A stretch of DNA of 64,000 nucleotides from Hyphomicrobiaceae bacterium (GTDB lineage: Bacteria > Pseudomonadota > Alphaproteobacteria > Rhizobiales > Aestuariivirgaceae): NCBI GenBank assembly GCA_900298995.1, contig OMIC01000026.1, forward strand, positions 1 to 64,000, given 5' to 3'. The notes beneath the pieces are model-generated. The model was given only the letters and a program-made list of their open reading frames with translations. It made no database searches and was not told the origin of the DNA. Made by a program: the position numbers and the translations under genes. Below, piece after piece: positions 56,146 through 64,000 of this stretch (its first letter is position 1; each line of letters opens with the position of its first letter).

Positions 56146-57822
56146 TCAGGCGCCGGACTTCATCGCGGCGGCGACCGACTGCGAAATGCGCGCAGCATCA
56201 GCATAGGGAAGCGGCAGATAGCTCGCGCCCATCGCCTCGGCGAGCCGGCGGCAGGGACCGGGGCCGGACTCCGCGAGGTCGATCATCAGGGCGCGCAGCC
56301 CGGTGATCCGCAGGGCGCGTGCCGCGGCTTCGGCATCTGCAAGCGCCTCGGCGCGGCCCGGCGTACCGGCCCGCGTGATGTTGGCCTTGCCATCGGTGAG
56401 GAAGACGGCAAGCGGAATGCCGCCCGCGCGGCGAACCTGATCAGCGACAGCGATGGCCTGCTCGATCCCGGCGCAGAGCGGCGTGCCGCCGCCACCTGGA
56501 AGATCGGCGAGACTCTTGCGCGCGCGTTGCAGCGAGCGCGTGGGAGGCAGAAGGAGTTCTGCGCCGCTCCCCCGAAAGGCAATGAGGGCCGTGCGGTCGC
56601 GGCGAACATAGCAGTCAGCAAGCAGGAGTTCGACGGCACCCTTGGCTTCCGCCATGCGCCGCATGGCAGCCGAACGCGAGGCGTCAACGACGAAGATCGC
56701 CGTCGTCTCATGCCGCGGCTTGAATCGGCGGATGCGGAAATCCGTGCCGGCAATATGCAGCCCCTCGCGCTCGGGCCGCGCGCGGCGGCGGACCGGCTGC
56801 CAGGGTGCCGCGGCACGCAGCGTGTCGATGAGGGCGAGTCGCGCCCCATTGCGTGGCTGGCCGGGGCGCGTGCCGAGTGGCCGTCCGCGCTTGAGCCCCG
56901 CCTTTGCCGCGAGGCCGCCGGCTCCGGGCTTTGCCGCCTGCTGGCGCAAACCGGCTTCGAGAGCGGCGAGAAGACCCGGCGGCAGCGAGGCCCTGACGGC
57001 AGCGAGCAGCATCTCGCCGATCTCCTGATCGGTGGGCGGCCGGTCGGTGTCGCTGCTGTCATCGGATGAAGAGGGCGGTGGGGGAGGCGGCGGCTCATTG
57101 GCTTCAGCCTCTTCAGTCGCAGGCGCGTGGCGGGCGCGCGGCCCCAGCACGAGGCGGGCGGCGGTCTGAGCATCTTCCAGCGTGACAAGGGGGCGCTGAT
57201 CGAGGGCGGCAGATGCGCGCGCTGCTGCCGCCGCCATCAGGGCGGGACGCAGCGAGCCAACGCCCAGGGCCAGCGCGGTGCGGCACAGACCCTCGAGGAT
57301 GTCATCGGGCAGGATCACATGCGCGAGAAGCGCGCGCGCGGGCGCGACATCGATCGCCACGGCAGCATCTCCGTCGAGACCGTCGAGGTCGATCCGGAAG
57401 GCCGTACGCTCGGCCAGGGCAGGCGGCGCGTTTTCATCATCGCCGCCTTCATCGCAGATGAGGAGCAGACCGGAGTCAGTCGCTGTGTCGATCGCGGCTG
57501 CAATTAGCGCCGCCTTTCCCGATGACAGCCGTTCCGCCGAGGTGAGAAGCAGCAGGCCGCCCGCCGCCTCGGCAAGGAGGCCACGGTCGTGGACTGGCCT
57601 ACCGCTGCGCAGCGTTGCGGCAACGTCGAGACTGCCTGAAAGACGGTCCTCGCCAATGTGGGGCGGGAGGCGGAACAACCGTTGACCGGGGAGGGCCTTG
57701 CCCAGGAACTCAATCAGGCTGTCGCGGGCCGGACCGCCCCGTCCCCGGAAGGTCACGCCGCCAAGCCGTGCGGGATCCACAGCAAGCAGGGCCATGGCGA
57801 GCGCGGCATCGCCCTCTGCCAT
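56146..57822 (-). CDS. bchD: Magnesium chelatase subunit D
   Basis: AAA-like N-terminus, acidic/Pro linker, C-terminal VWA (IFVVDASRSAA). Confidence 0.95.
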   Translation of the reverse strand: MAEGDAALAMALLAVDPARLGGVTFRGRGGPARDSLIEFLGKALPGQRLFRLPPHIGEDRLSGSLDVAATLRSGRPVHDRGLLAEAAGGLLLLTSAERLSSGKAALIAAAIDTATDSGLLLICDEGGDDENAPPALAERTAFRIDLDGLDGDAAVAIDVAPARALLAHVILPDDILEGLCRTALALGVGSLRPALMAAAAARASAALDQRPLVTLEDAQTAARLVLGPRARHAPATEEAEANEPPPPPPPSSSDDSSDTDRPPTDQEIGEMLLAAVRASLPPGLLAALEAGLRQQAAKPGAGGLAAKAGLKRGRPLGTRPGQPRNGARLALIDTLRAAAPWQPVRRRARPEREGLHIAGTDFRIRRFKPRHETTAIFVVDASRSAAMRRMAEAKGAVELLLADCYVRRDRTALIAFRGSGAELLLPPTRSLQRARKSLADLPGGGGTPLCAGIEQAIAVADQVRRAGGIPLAVFLTDGKANITRAGTPGRAEALADAEAAARALRITGLRALMIDLAESGPGPCRRLAEAMGASYLPLPYADAARISQSVAAAMKSGA

Positions 57823-58835
57823 CAGGCCCCCAGCACCTCGGCGACGGCGCGGCTGATGCGTGCGGTCGAGCCGGTCTCGTCCAGCGGATTGCGGCGCAGG
57901 CGGTGGCGAAGGGCGGGCGCTGCCAACTCACGCAGATGCGCCTCGGTCACCTGCCTGTCGCCCGCGAAAGCGGCGCGCGCGCGGGCTGCGCGCATGAGGG
58001 TGAGCTGACCGCGCAGGCCGTCGGTCTTGAGGTTGATGCAGAGCTCGGCGGCGCGCGCGAGGATGGCATCGGGTACGACAACGGCGTGGAGCGCGCGGCG
58101 GGCCTTGAGGATGCGGCGGCGCGTTTGATCCTCGGCCTTCTCCCATTGCGCGGAGAAGCCTTCGGGGTCGCGCTCGAAGGCGTCGCGGCGCTTGACGATC
58201 TCGACCCAGTCGGCGACCTGGCTGGGGGTGCGCACCTCGACCGACAGGCCGAAGCGGTCGAGCAGTTGCGGGCGCAACTCTCCTTCTTCGGGGTTGCCGC
58301 TGCCCACCAGAACGATGCGCGCGGGGTGCCGGATGCTGAGGCCCTCGCGTTCAACCACATTCTCGCCTGAGGCAGCGACATCGAGCAGCAGGTCAACGAT
58401 GTGGTCCTCAAGCAGGTTCACTTCATCAACATAGAGATAACCACGGTTGGCCTGAGCGAGGAGCCCCGGCTCGAAATGCTTTTCACCATGCGAGAGCGCA
58501 CGCTCGAGATTCAAGGCACCCAGAACCCGGTCTTCAGTGGCGCCTAGCGGCAGGTCGACCACCGGAATGGGGATCTTGCGGATCTTGTGTGTGGTCGTTG
58601 CGCGGCAGACGGGGCACTGGGCCGCAGGCGAGTCGGGGTCGCAGTGATAGGGGCAGGAGGTGGCGCGAATTTCGGGCAGAAGGGCTGCCAGCGCCCGCAC
58701 CGCCGTGGACTTGCCGGTGCCCCGATCGCCAAAGGCCAGAAGCCCGCCGATCAGCGGATCGACCGCGGTCAGGAGGAGCGCCTGTTTCAGCTCTTCCTGT
58801 CCGGCGATGGCGGAAAACGGGTAGCGGGCGCTCAT
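57822..58835 (-). CDS. bchI: Magnesium chelatase ATPase subunit I
   Basis: YPFSAIAGQEELKQALLLTAVDPLIGGLLAFGDRGTGKSTAVRALAALLP. Confidence 0.97.
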   Translation of the reverse strand: MSARYPFSAIAGQEELKQALLLTAVDPLIGGLLAFGDRGTGKSTAVRALAALLPEIRATSCPYHCDPDSPAAQCPVCRATTTHKIRKIPIPVVDLPLGATEDRVLGALNLERALSHGEKHFEPGLLAQANRGYLYVDEVNLLEDHIVDLLLDVAASGENVVEREGLSIRHPARIVLVGSGNPEEGELRPQLLDRFGLSVEVRTPSQVADWVEIVKRRDAFERDPEGFSAQWEKAEDQTRRRILKARRALHAVVVPDAILARAAELCINLKTDGLRGQLTLMRAARARAAFAGDRQVTEAHLRELAAPALRHRLRRNPLDETGSTARISRAVAEVLGA

Positions 58836-58866
58836 GTAACCATCCGGCGAGTGTCAGTTGCCGATG

Positions 58867-58884
58867 TGTAACATGGAATTGACA
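58867..58884. promoter_or_regulatory. PpsR/CrtJ-type box upstream of bchI
   Basis: TGTAACATGGAATTGACA, 32 bp 5' of the bchI ATG. Confidence 0.8.
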
Positions 58885-58924
58885 GTTGGCAAATGTGGGG
58901 CCCATTGTTCCCACGCCCAGTGGC

Positions 58925-59314
58925 TCACAGCCCGATGCGGGTGATTACCAGTCGGCCATTGCCGTCATTGTAGCCGTGGACATAGAAGCGGTCGCCGCTG
59001 AGCATGCCGTCGATCAGGTAGTTGACACCCCGGCGGTTGCCGCTGAGCGACAGCACATTGGGTTCGCCGTCGCGAAAGCCACGATCCACCCAGGTGCATT
59101 CGCCGGGGCGCACAGCGCTGGCCTCGCGGCCGGGGGTGAAGCGCAGGGCAATGCTGGAGCCCGGCTGGATGCGGGCAACCATGGCGCCTGCGCCCTGACA
59201 GATCAGGGGGTAGCTGCGCGGGGCGGCCTCGGCGGAGTTCACGCCCGTCACCGCCAGGAAGGCGGCAGTGGTTGCGGCGGCAGCGAGGGTCCGTGAAAGT
59301 GTGGTGCTGGACAT
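58925..59314 (-). CDS. Hypothetical secreted protein
   Basis: 129 aa with signal peptide (AAAATTAAFLAVTGVNSAEAA). Confidence 0.6.
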   Translation of the reverse strand: MSSTTLSRTLAAAATTAAFLAVTGVNSAEAAPRSYPLICQGAGAMVARIQPGSSIALRFTPGREASAVRPGECTWVDRGFRDGEPNVLSLSGNRRGVNYLIDGMLSGDRFYVHGYNDGNGRLVITRIGL

Positions 59315-59407
59315 GTTTGTCTCCTTTGGTTTTTGTTCAACGAGCCGTGATTGATCCCGTTGACCATGAAACTAGGGGAGGCTGGCTGAACGCGGTCAGA
59401 AGGCGCC

Positions 59408-59440
59408 GTTCATCGGGCGTTCATCGGGCGTTCATCGCGG
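59408..59440. repeat. 11-bp tandem repeat x3
   Basis: GTTCATCGGGC GTTCATCGGGC GTTCATCGCGG. Confidence 0.7.
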
Positions 59441-59519
59441 TGGAACGGCCACAAGCGTCTCGACACCAGCACGGGGGTCCCATAAAAAAGGGCAAATCAG
59501 CATCGATGCGGACAGGGAC

Positions 59520-60545
59520 ATGAAAGCAGCGGACGTCGTGAAATACCCCTTCTGGTTTCTGGCGCTGGCCACGGGTGCCCGGTCGTTCCGCGACAACCGG
59601 ATCATCGGTTCGGCGACGCTCAACCGCAAGGGTCTTCACGTGGCGCGAATCCGGACGGCCCATGGTCTGGCCTGGTCGCGGCGGCGGCGGCTCGCGCATC
59701 TGGTGAGCGCCGAGGACCAGGCGGCTTTCGCGCGCGATGGTTTCGTGGTGAAGCACAATTTTCTTGATCCTGACAGTTTCAGCCGCCTCCGGGACGAGGC
59801 GCTGGGCTACCGCGCCACGGCCCGCGAGATGGTGCAGGGCGATACGATCACCCGGCGCATGGCCATCGACGGGCCGGCGCGCCGCGCCATGCCGATGATC
59901 GACGCGCTTCTGGAGCGCAAGGACTGGTCGGGATTGATGCGCTATGTTGCATCGTTCAATCAGGAGCCGCTCTATTACATCCAGACGATCCTCTCGCATG
60001 TGCGCGAGGCGGCCCCGGATCCCCAGACCAATTTCCATGCCGACACCTTCCACCCCAGCATGAAGGCCTGGTTCTTCCTGACCGATGTGGCGGAGGACGA
60101 GGGGCCATTCTGCTATGTGCCGGGCTCGCATCTTCTGACGCCTGAGCGCATTGCCTGGGAGCGTGAGATGAGCATCGGCGCGGCCGAAAACTCCGACCGC
60201 TACTCGGCGCGCGGATCCTTCCGTGCGAGTGCTGCGGATCTGGAGCGCATGAAGCTCCCGAAGCCGAGGGCTTTTGCCGTGCCCGCCAATACGCTGGTGG
60301 TGGGCGACACGGTGGGTTTCCACGCGCGCGGTTTCTCGGCGCGTCCGTCGCGGCGCGTCGAGATCTGGGCCTACAGCCGGCGCAATCCCTTCGTGCCCTG
60401 GACGGGTCTCGATCCGCTGAGCCTGCCCGGCATCGCCGAGGCGCGGATTCCGTTGCTCTGGAAGACACTCGACAGGGCGCAGGCTCTGGGACTGGCCAGC
60501 AACAGCTGGGTGGACAAGGGTCTGAAGCGTCCGCTTGACGACTGA
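59520..60545 (+). CDS. Phytanoyl-CoA dioxygenase (PhyH) family protein
   Basis: TNFHADTFHPSMKAWFFLTDVAEDEGPFCYVPGSH (HxD...; PhyH pattern). Confidence 0.8.
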   Translation: MKAADVVKYPFWFLALATGARSFRDNRIIGSATLNRKGLHVARIRTAHGLAWSRRRRLAHLVSAEDQAAFARDGFVVKHNFLDPDSFSRLRDEALGYRATAREMVQGDTITRRMAIDGPARRAMPMIDALLERKDWSGLMRYVASFNQEPLYYIQTILSHVREAAPDPQTNFHADTFHPSMKAWFFLTDVAEDEGPFCYVPGSHLLTPERIAWEREMSIGAAENSDRYSARGSFRASAADLERMKLPKPRAFAVPANTLVVGDTVGFHARGFSARPSRRVEIWAYSRRNPFVPWTGLDPLSLPGIAEARIPLLWKTLDRAQALGLASNSWVDKGLKRPLDD

Positions 60546-60716
60546 ACGGGATGTCGGCCGCACACAGCGCAGGATTGCCATCTGGTGGAAAAGGGTCCAC
60601 CTGGGTGAGCTGCTCAATCGCGTAGAGATCGATTTCATCCTGGCTGTGGCCTATCGCCACCGGCATTGCTGAAGCTAAAGAGGCTTCAGTGAAACCGGAC
60701 AGAAGAGCAACAAGCC

Positions 60717-61589
60717 ATGGCTTCGGACAGAGGTCAGTCAACATTCGAATTGCGGCCTGATGCCGATGGCTTCGGCATCGAGTCATTTTCCGATGCTGCG
60801 GCGGTCGCGCGCTATTGTGAGTTGTTTGCGATCGAGACGGTCTGCGCAAGTGAGGCAGAGGACGAGCTTGTCAGCCGTCACGATGCCATCCAGCGGCCGG
60901 TGGCCGTGTACGAGGACAAGCCTTATGCACCGCGTTATGCAAAGCTTTGCCTGCTTCATGCGCTGGCGTTGCAACGCCGGGTGATCACGGTGCTGGAGTT
61001 CGGGAGCGGATTCAGCACGGCCATCCTCGCGGATGCCATGGCAAGGCTGGCGCCGGTATTCGGAGACTGGGCATCGAGCAACACGCGTTGCGACAGGCCT
61101 TTTCATGTCTTCGCGGTGGAGGAGGAGCAGCGTTTCGTGGAGATCACGCGGCGGCGGCTGCGGGGCGTGCTCTCTGCTCATGCGACCGTGTCGCGCAGCT
61201 CGCTGGACATCATCACGCATGACAGCCGTATCGCAACGGTGTTCTCGAGGCTGCCGAATGTGGCGCCTGACCTGATCTATCTCGACGGACCGTCACAGTA
61301 CGGGACGACCGCTGAACTGAACGGGTTTTCCTTCGCCAGCCGGGCACGGATGCCGATGTCGGCGGATATACTGCGCTTCGAGTTCTTTCTCGAGCCGGGA
61401 ACGCTCGTGATCATCGACGGACGCACCCAGAACGCCCGCTTCCTGCGGAGCTATCTCCGGCGCAACTGGGCCTATCGCCACGACAGGAGTCTCGACGTGC
61501 ATTTCCTCGAGCTGCAGGAAGAGCCCATCGGGCCTCTCAATCAGCGCAAGCTCGAGTTCTGCCTCAAGGGCAAGTGGCTGCTGAGTTGA
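60717..61589 (+). CDS. SAM-dependent methyltransferase-like protein
   Basis: VLEFGSGFSTAILADAMARL...FHVFAVEEEQRFVEITRRR...DLIYLDGPSQYG. Confidence 0.55.
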   Translation: MASDRGQSTFELRPDADGFGIESFSDAAAVARYCELFAIETVCASEAEDELVSRHDAIQRPVAVYEDKPYAPRYAKLCLLHALALQRRVITVLEFGSGFSTAILADAMARLAPVFGDWASSNTRCDRPFHVFAVEEEQRFVEITRRRLRGVLSAHATVSRSSLDIITHDSRIATVFSRLPNVAPDLIYLDGPSQYGTTAELNGFSFASRARMPMSADILRFEFFLEPGTLVIIDGRTQNARFLRSYLRRNWAYRHDRSLDVHFLELQEEPIGPLNQRKLEFCLKGKWLLS

Positions 61590-61610
61590 TGTTGCGGCCG
61601 GTGGCCGGGG

Positions 61611-62819
61611 TCAGGTCCCCACCACCTTCATCAGGCTGCCTTTGGCCGGATGGAGCGGGATGAGGCAGGCCTGAAGCGCGTGGTAGAGATCGGGCTTTCC
61701 GGTGAAGAACCTGTCGATGGGGCGCAGGCCGTCGCCAAGTTCGGGAAACCAGCCGCCATTCGAGGGATCGATGAAGTTGGTTGCGGTGAAGTTCCATACC
61801 TTGCGGTACCAGCTCTCGTAGAACGGGTCTGGCTTCAGCGCGTGGAGAAAGGCCGCGGCAGCGATCGCTTCGGCGGCGGACCACCACAGCTTGTGGGCGA
61901 TGGCGGGGCGGTTGTCGAAGTCGAGCGTGTAGTAGAAGCCGCCCGCGGTGTGGTCCCAGCCCAGGGTCACGGCGGCGCGGAAGAGTTTCCCGGCGGCTTC
62001 GATGAAGCGGCCTTCCTGATAGCCGTCGAGCACCCAGAGCTGGGCGATGAGGCGCGACCATTCGAGCGCATGACCCGGCGTGGTTCCGGCCGGGCGGAAC
62101 ATGTCGGACCCTCTGTAGGTGCGGTCGAGGTTCCAGCTGGAATCGAAGTGTTCGCCAACGACATAGTCAAGATCTGCCGCATGGCGGCTGATGATGAGGT
62201 GGGCGATGCTCTTGGCCTTGTCGAGATAAGCCTTGTCGGACGTGGCCTCGAAGGCAGCCATGAGCGCCTCGGTGAGATGCATGTTCGAGTTCTGGCCGCG
62301 ATAGTCGGATATGGTCGACCAGTTGCGCGCATATTCCTCGGAGGAGGCGCCGTGGGCCTTTTCCCAGAAACGGGTCTCGAGGACGTCGGTGATGTCGGTG
62401 AGCAGGGCTTCCGCCATCGGGTGGCCGAGCAGGGTGGCATCGGCCGCCGCCAGCAGCACGAAGGCGTGGCCATAGGCCTGTTTGCTGTCGTCCACAAAGC
62501 CGTCATCGTCGCGCGACCAGCAATAGCCGCCATGGACGGGATCGCGCAGGGACTCCCAGAGATAGCGCATGCCGTGGTCGACGACATCCTCGGCCCCCGG
62601 ACGGCCGAGTTTCGCGCCGATGGCGAAGCAGTGCACCATGCGCGCCGTAGCGTGGATGTGGCGGACCGTTCCGAAGGGCCGTCCGGCAGCGTCAAGGTCG
62701 TAGAAGCCGCCGCGGGGATTGAGCGCGCTGGACTGAAACAGGTTGAACAGGGCATCCGCCTTGTTGATCAGCCAGCTGCGGTGATAGGGACGGGTGGTCC
62801 AGGAAGTGCCTGCGTCCAT
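61611..62819 (-). CDS. N-acylglucosamine 2-epimerase (AGE) family protein
   Basis: GGFYDLDAAGRPFGTVRHIHATARMVHCFAIGAKLGRPGAEDVVDHGMRYLWESLRDPVHGGYCW. Confidence 0.88.
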   Translation of the reverse strand: MDAGTSWTTRPYHRSWLINKADALFNLFQSSALNPRGGFYDLDAAGRPFGTVRHIHATARMVHCFAIGAKLGRPGAEDVVDHGMRYLWESLRDPVHGGYCWSRDDDGFVDDSKQAYGHAFVLLAAADATLLGHPMAEALLTDITDVLETRFWEKAHGASSEEYARNWSTISDYRGQNSNMHLTEALMAAFEATSDKAYLDKAKSIAHLIISRHAADLDYVVGEHFDSSWNLDRTYRGSDMFRPAGTTPGHALEWSRLIAQLWVLDGYQEGRFIEAAGKLFRAAVTLGWDHTAGGFYYTLDFDNRPAIAHKLWWSAAEAIAAAAFLHALKPDPFYESWYRKVWNFTATNFIDPSNGGWFPELGDGLRPIDRFFTGKPDLYHALQACLIPLHPAKGSLMKVVGT

Positions 62820-62878
62820 GATGGGGTCCGTTGATTGCCGGATGCAGTGTTGCGCGGGTGGCGGCGTCCCGCAAGACG

Positions 62879-64000
62879 TCATTCGATGCGGATGCGGGCG
62901 GTGGCGGTCTTGCCGCGCGCGTCGATGACCGAGAGCCTCGCAAAGCCTGGCGCGGGCCGGTCCCAGACCGCGTCACGGCGGAATTCGCCGGGCACGACCG
63001 GCACGCCGTCGGCGAGCCAGGTGAAGGGCGGTGTGCCGCCCAGCACCTTGAGGCTGAGGATGGGGTCAGCACCTTGAGAAAGCTCGATGCGTGCGCCATC
63101 GGGCGGGAAGGCAATGGCTGGCGGCGTATCGGCGCGCGCGAGGCTCGCGATCTCGGGGAGGCTGCCGGGGCGGAAGCGCTGCAGGGCGGCCGGCAATTCA
63201 CCGGTGCGGGCGATCATGGTTCCGGCGGGTGCGGGACCCAGCGGAGCGCGCGCGCCGCCCAGTCGCTGGAAGGCCTCGAACAGGATTGGGGCGGCCGCCA
63301 TGCGGCCCACGACACCGGGGACGGGCGTGCCGTCGGGCCTGCCCACCCAGACCGCGATGGTGGTGGCCCCGTCATAGCCGATGGCCCAGGCATCGCGGTA
63401 GCCATAGGAGGTGCCCGTCTTGAAGGCGATCTGTCCGCCCAGCGCGTTGGGCGGCGTGGGCGCGCCCTTCAGCACATCGCCGATCATCCAGGCGGCCTGC
63501 GGCTCGAGCAGACGGCGGAGGGTTTTTGCGGATTTGCGCTGGTCCTGCTGCCAGACGAGCGTGACGGGATCGCCGTTGCGCGCGAGGGCCAGGTAGAGCG
63601 CGGCGAGATCGGTCAGGCGGACGCCCGCGCCACCAAGGCCCACGGCGAGGCCGGGACCGGCGTTGCGCGGGAGCGCCAGGCGGACGCCGGCATTGGCGAG
63701 CCGCGCTGCCAGCCGGTCCGGCCCGATGGCGTTGAGCACCTGAAGTGCCGGCACGTTGAGCGATTGCTGAAGCGCGGTGCGGACCGTGACGGTGCCGTGG
63801 AAACTGTCATCGAAGTTTTCCGGCGCATAGGCCCCATAGCGCACGGCGCGGTCATCGATGAGGGTTTCGGGATGCACGAGTCCATCCTCGAAGGCCAACC
63901 CATAGATGAAGGGCTTGAGCGCCGAGCCGGGCGAACGCAGCGCCGCGGCGAGGTCCAGTTGTCCCGCACGCTGGCGGTCGAAATAGCCGGTGCCGCCGAC
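62879..64000 (-). CDS. pbpC: Penicillin-binding protein 1C, C-terminal part (5' truncated by window)
   Basis: DRAVRYGAYAPENFDDSFHGTVTVRTALQQSLNVPALQVL...IAFKTGTSYGYRDAWAIGYDG (KTG box); frame open to window end. Confidence 0.88.
   Translation of the reverse strand, partial: VGGTGYFDRQRAGQLDLAAALRSPGSALKPFIYGLAFEDGLVHPETLIDDRAVRYGAYAPENFDDSFHGTVTVRTALQQSLNVPALQVLNAIGPDRLAARLANAGVRLALPRNAGPGLAVGLGGAGVRLTDLAALYLALARNGDPVTLVWQQDQRKSAKTLRRLLEPQAAWMIGDVLKGAPTPPNALGGQIAFKTGTSYGYRDAWAIGYDGATTIAVWVGRPDGTPVPGVVGRMAAAPILFEAFQRLGGARAPLGPAPAGTMIARTGELPAALQRFRPGSLPEIASLARADTPPAIAFPPDGARIELSQGADPILSLKVLGGTPPFTWLADGVPVVPGEFRRDAVWDRPAPGFARLSVIDARGKTATARIRIE

Noticed and set aside
59408-59440. 11-bp x3 tandem repeat considered as CRISPR-like or regulatory iteron
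   Set aside because: Direct tandem copies without spacers, only three units; likely simple slippage. Listed as a repeat only.

Overview
The window holds a near-complete alphaproteobacterial photosynthesis gene cluster (PGC), about 0.25-58.8 kb, with ordinary flanking genes. Segment 1, minus strand 0.6-16.4 kb: bchF-N-B-H-L-M, lhaA, puhA-B-C, a small ORF, acsF, puhE, hemA. Regulators, plus strand 16.5-18.7 kb: aerR/ppaA and ppsR/crtJ. Segment 2: bchG, a PucC-family MFS gene, bchP, tspO, a cytochrome c gene and fni (24-33 kb). Segment 3, minus strand 33-46.7 kb: crtE, crtF, bchC-X-Y-Z, pufQ-B-A-L-M-C, then an LH2-type pucB-pucA-pucC set and a 195-aa ORF. Segment 4: crtD, crtC (plus strand) and bchI-D-O, crtI, crtB (minus strand). 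Three blocks of mostly secreted, non-photosynthetic genes interrupt the cluster: 18.9-24.1 kb, 25.3-28.1 kb and 49.2-52.6 kb. The last is a tandem pair of BNR/sialidase-like paralogs. Most notable observations: (i) an LH2 beta gene missing from the ORF track, paired with an LH2 alpha that has Phe44/Phe45 in place of the H-bonding aromatic pair and a ~50-aa C-terminal tail; (ii) a hypothetical ORF closing the puf-puc unit in the position of pucDE; (iii) a 35-aa single-TM microprotein ORF overlapping the crtB stop; (iv) seven exact TGT-N12-ACA PpsR/CrtJ-type boxes plus one near-match; (v) a GC step near 17 kb suggesting the two halves of the PGC have different histories. All calls are from reading the sequence; no database search was run.
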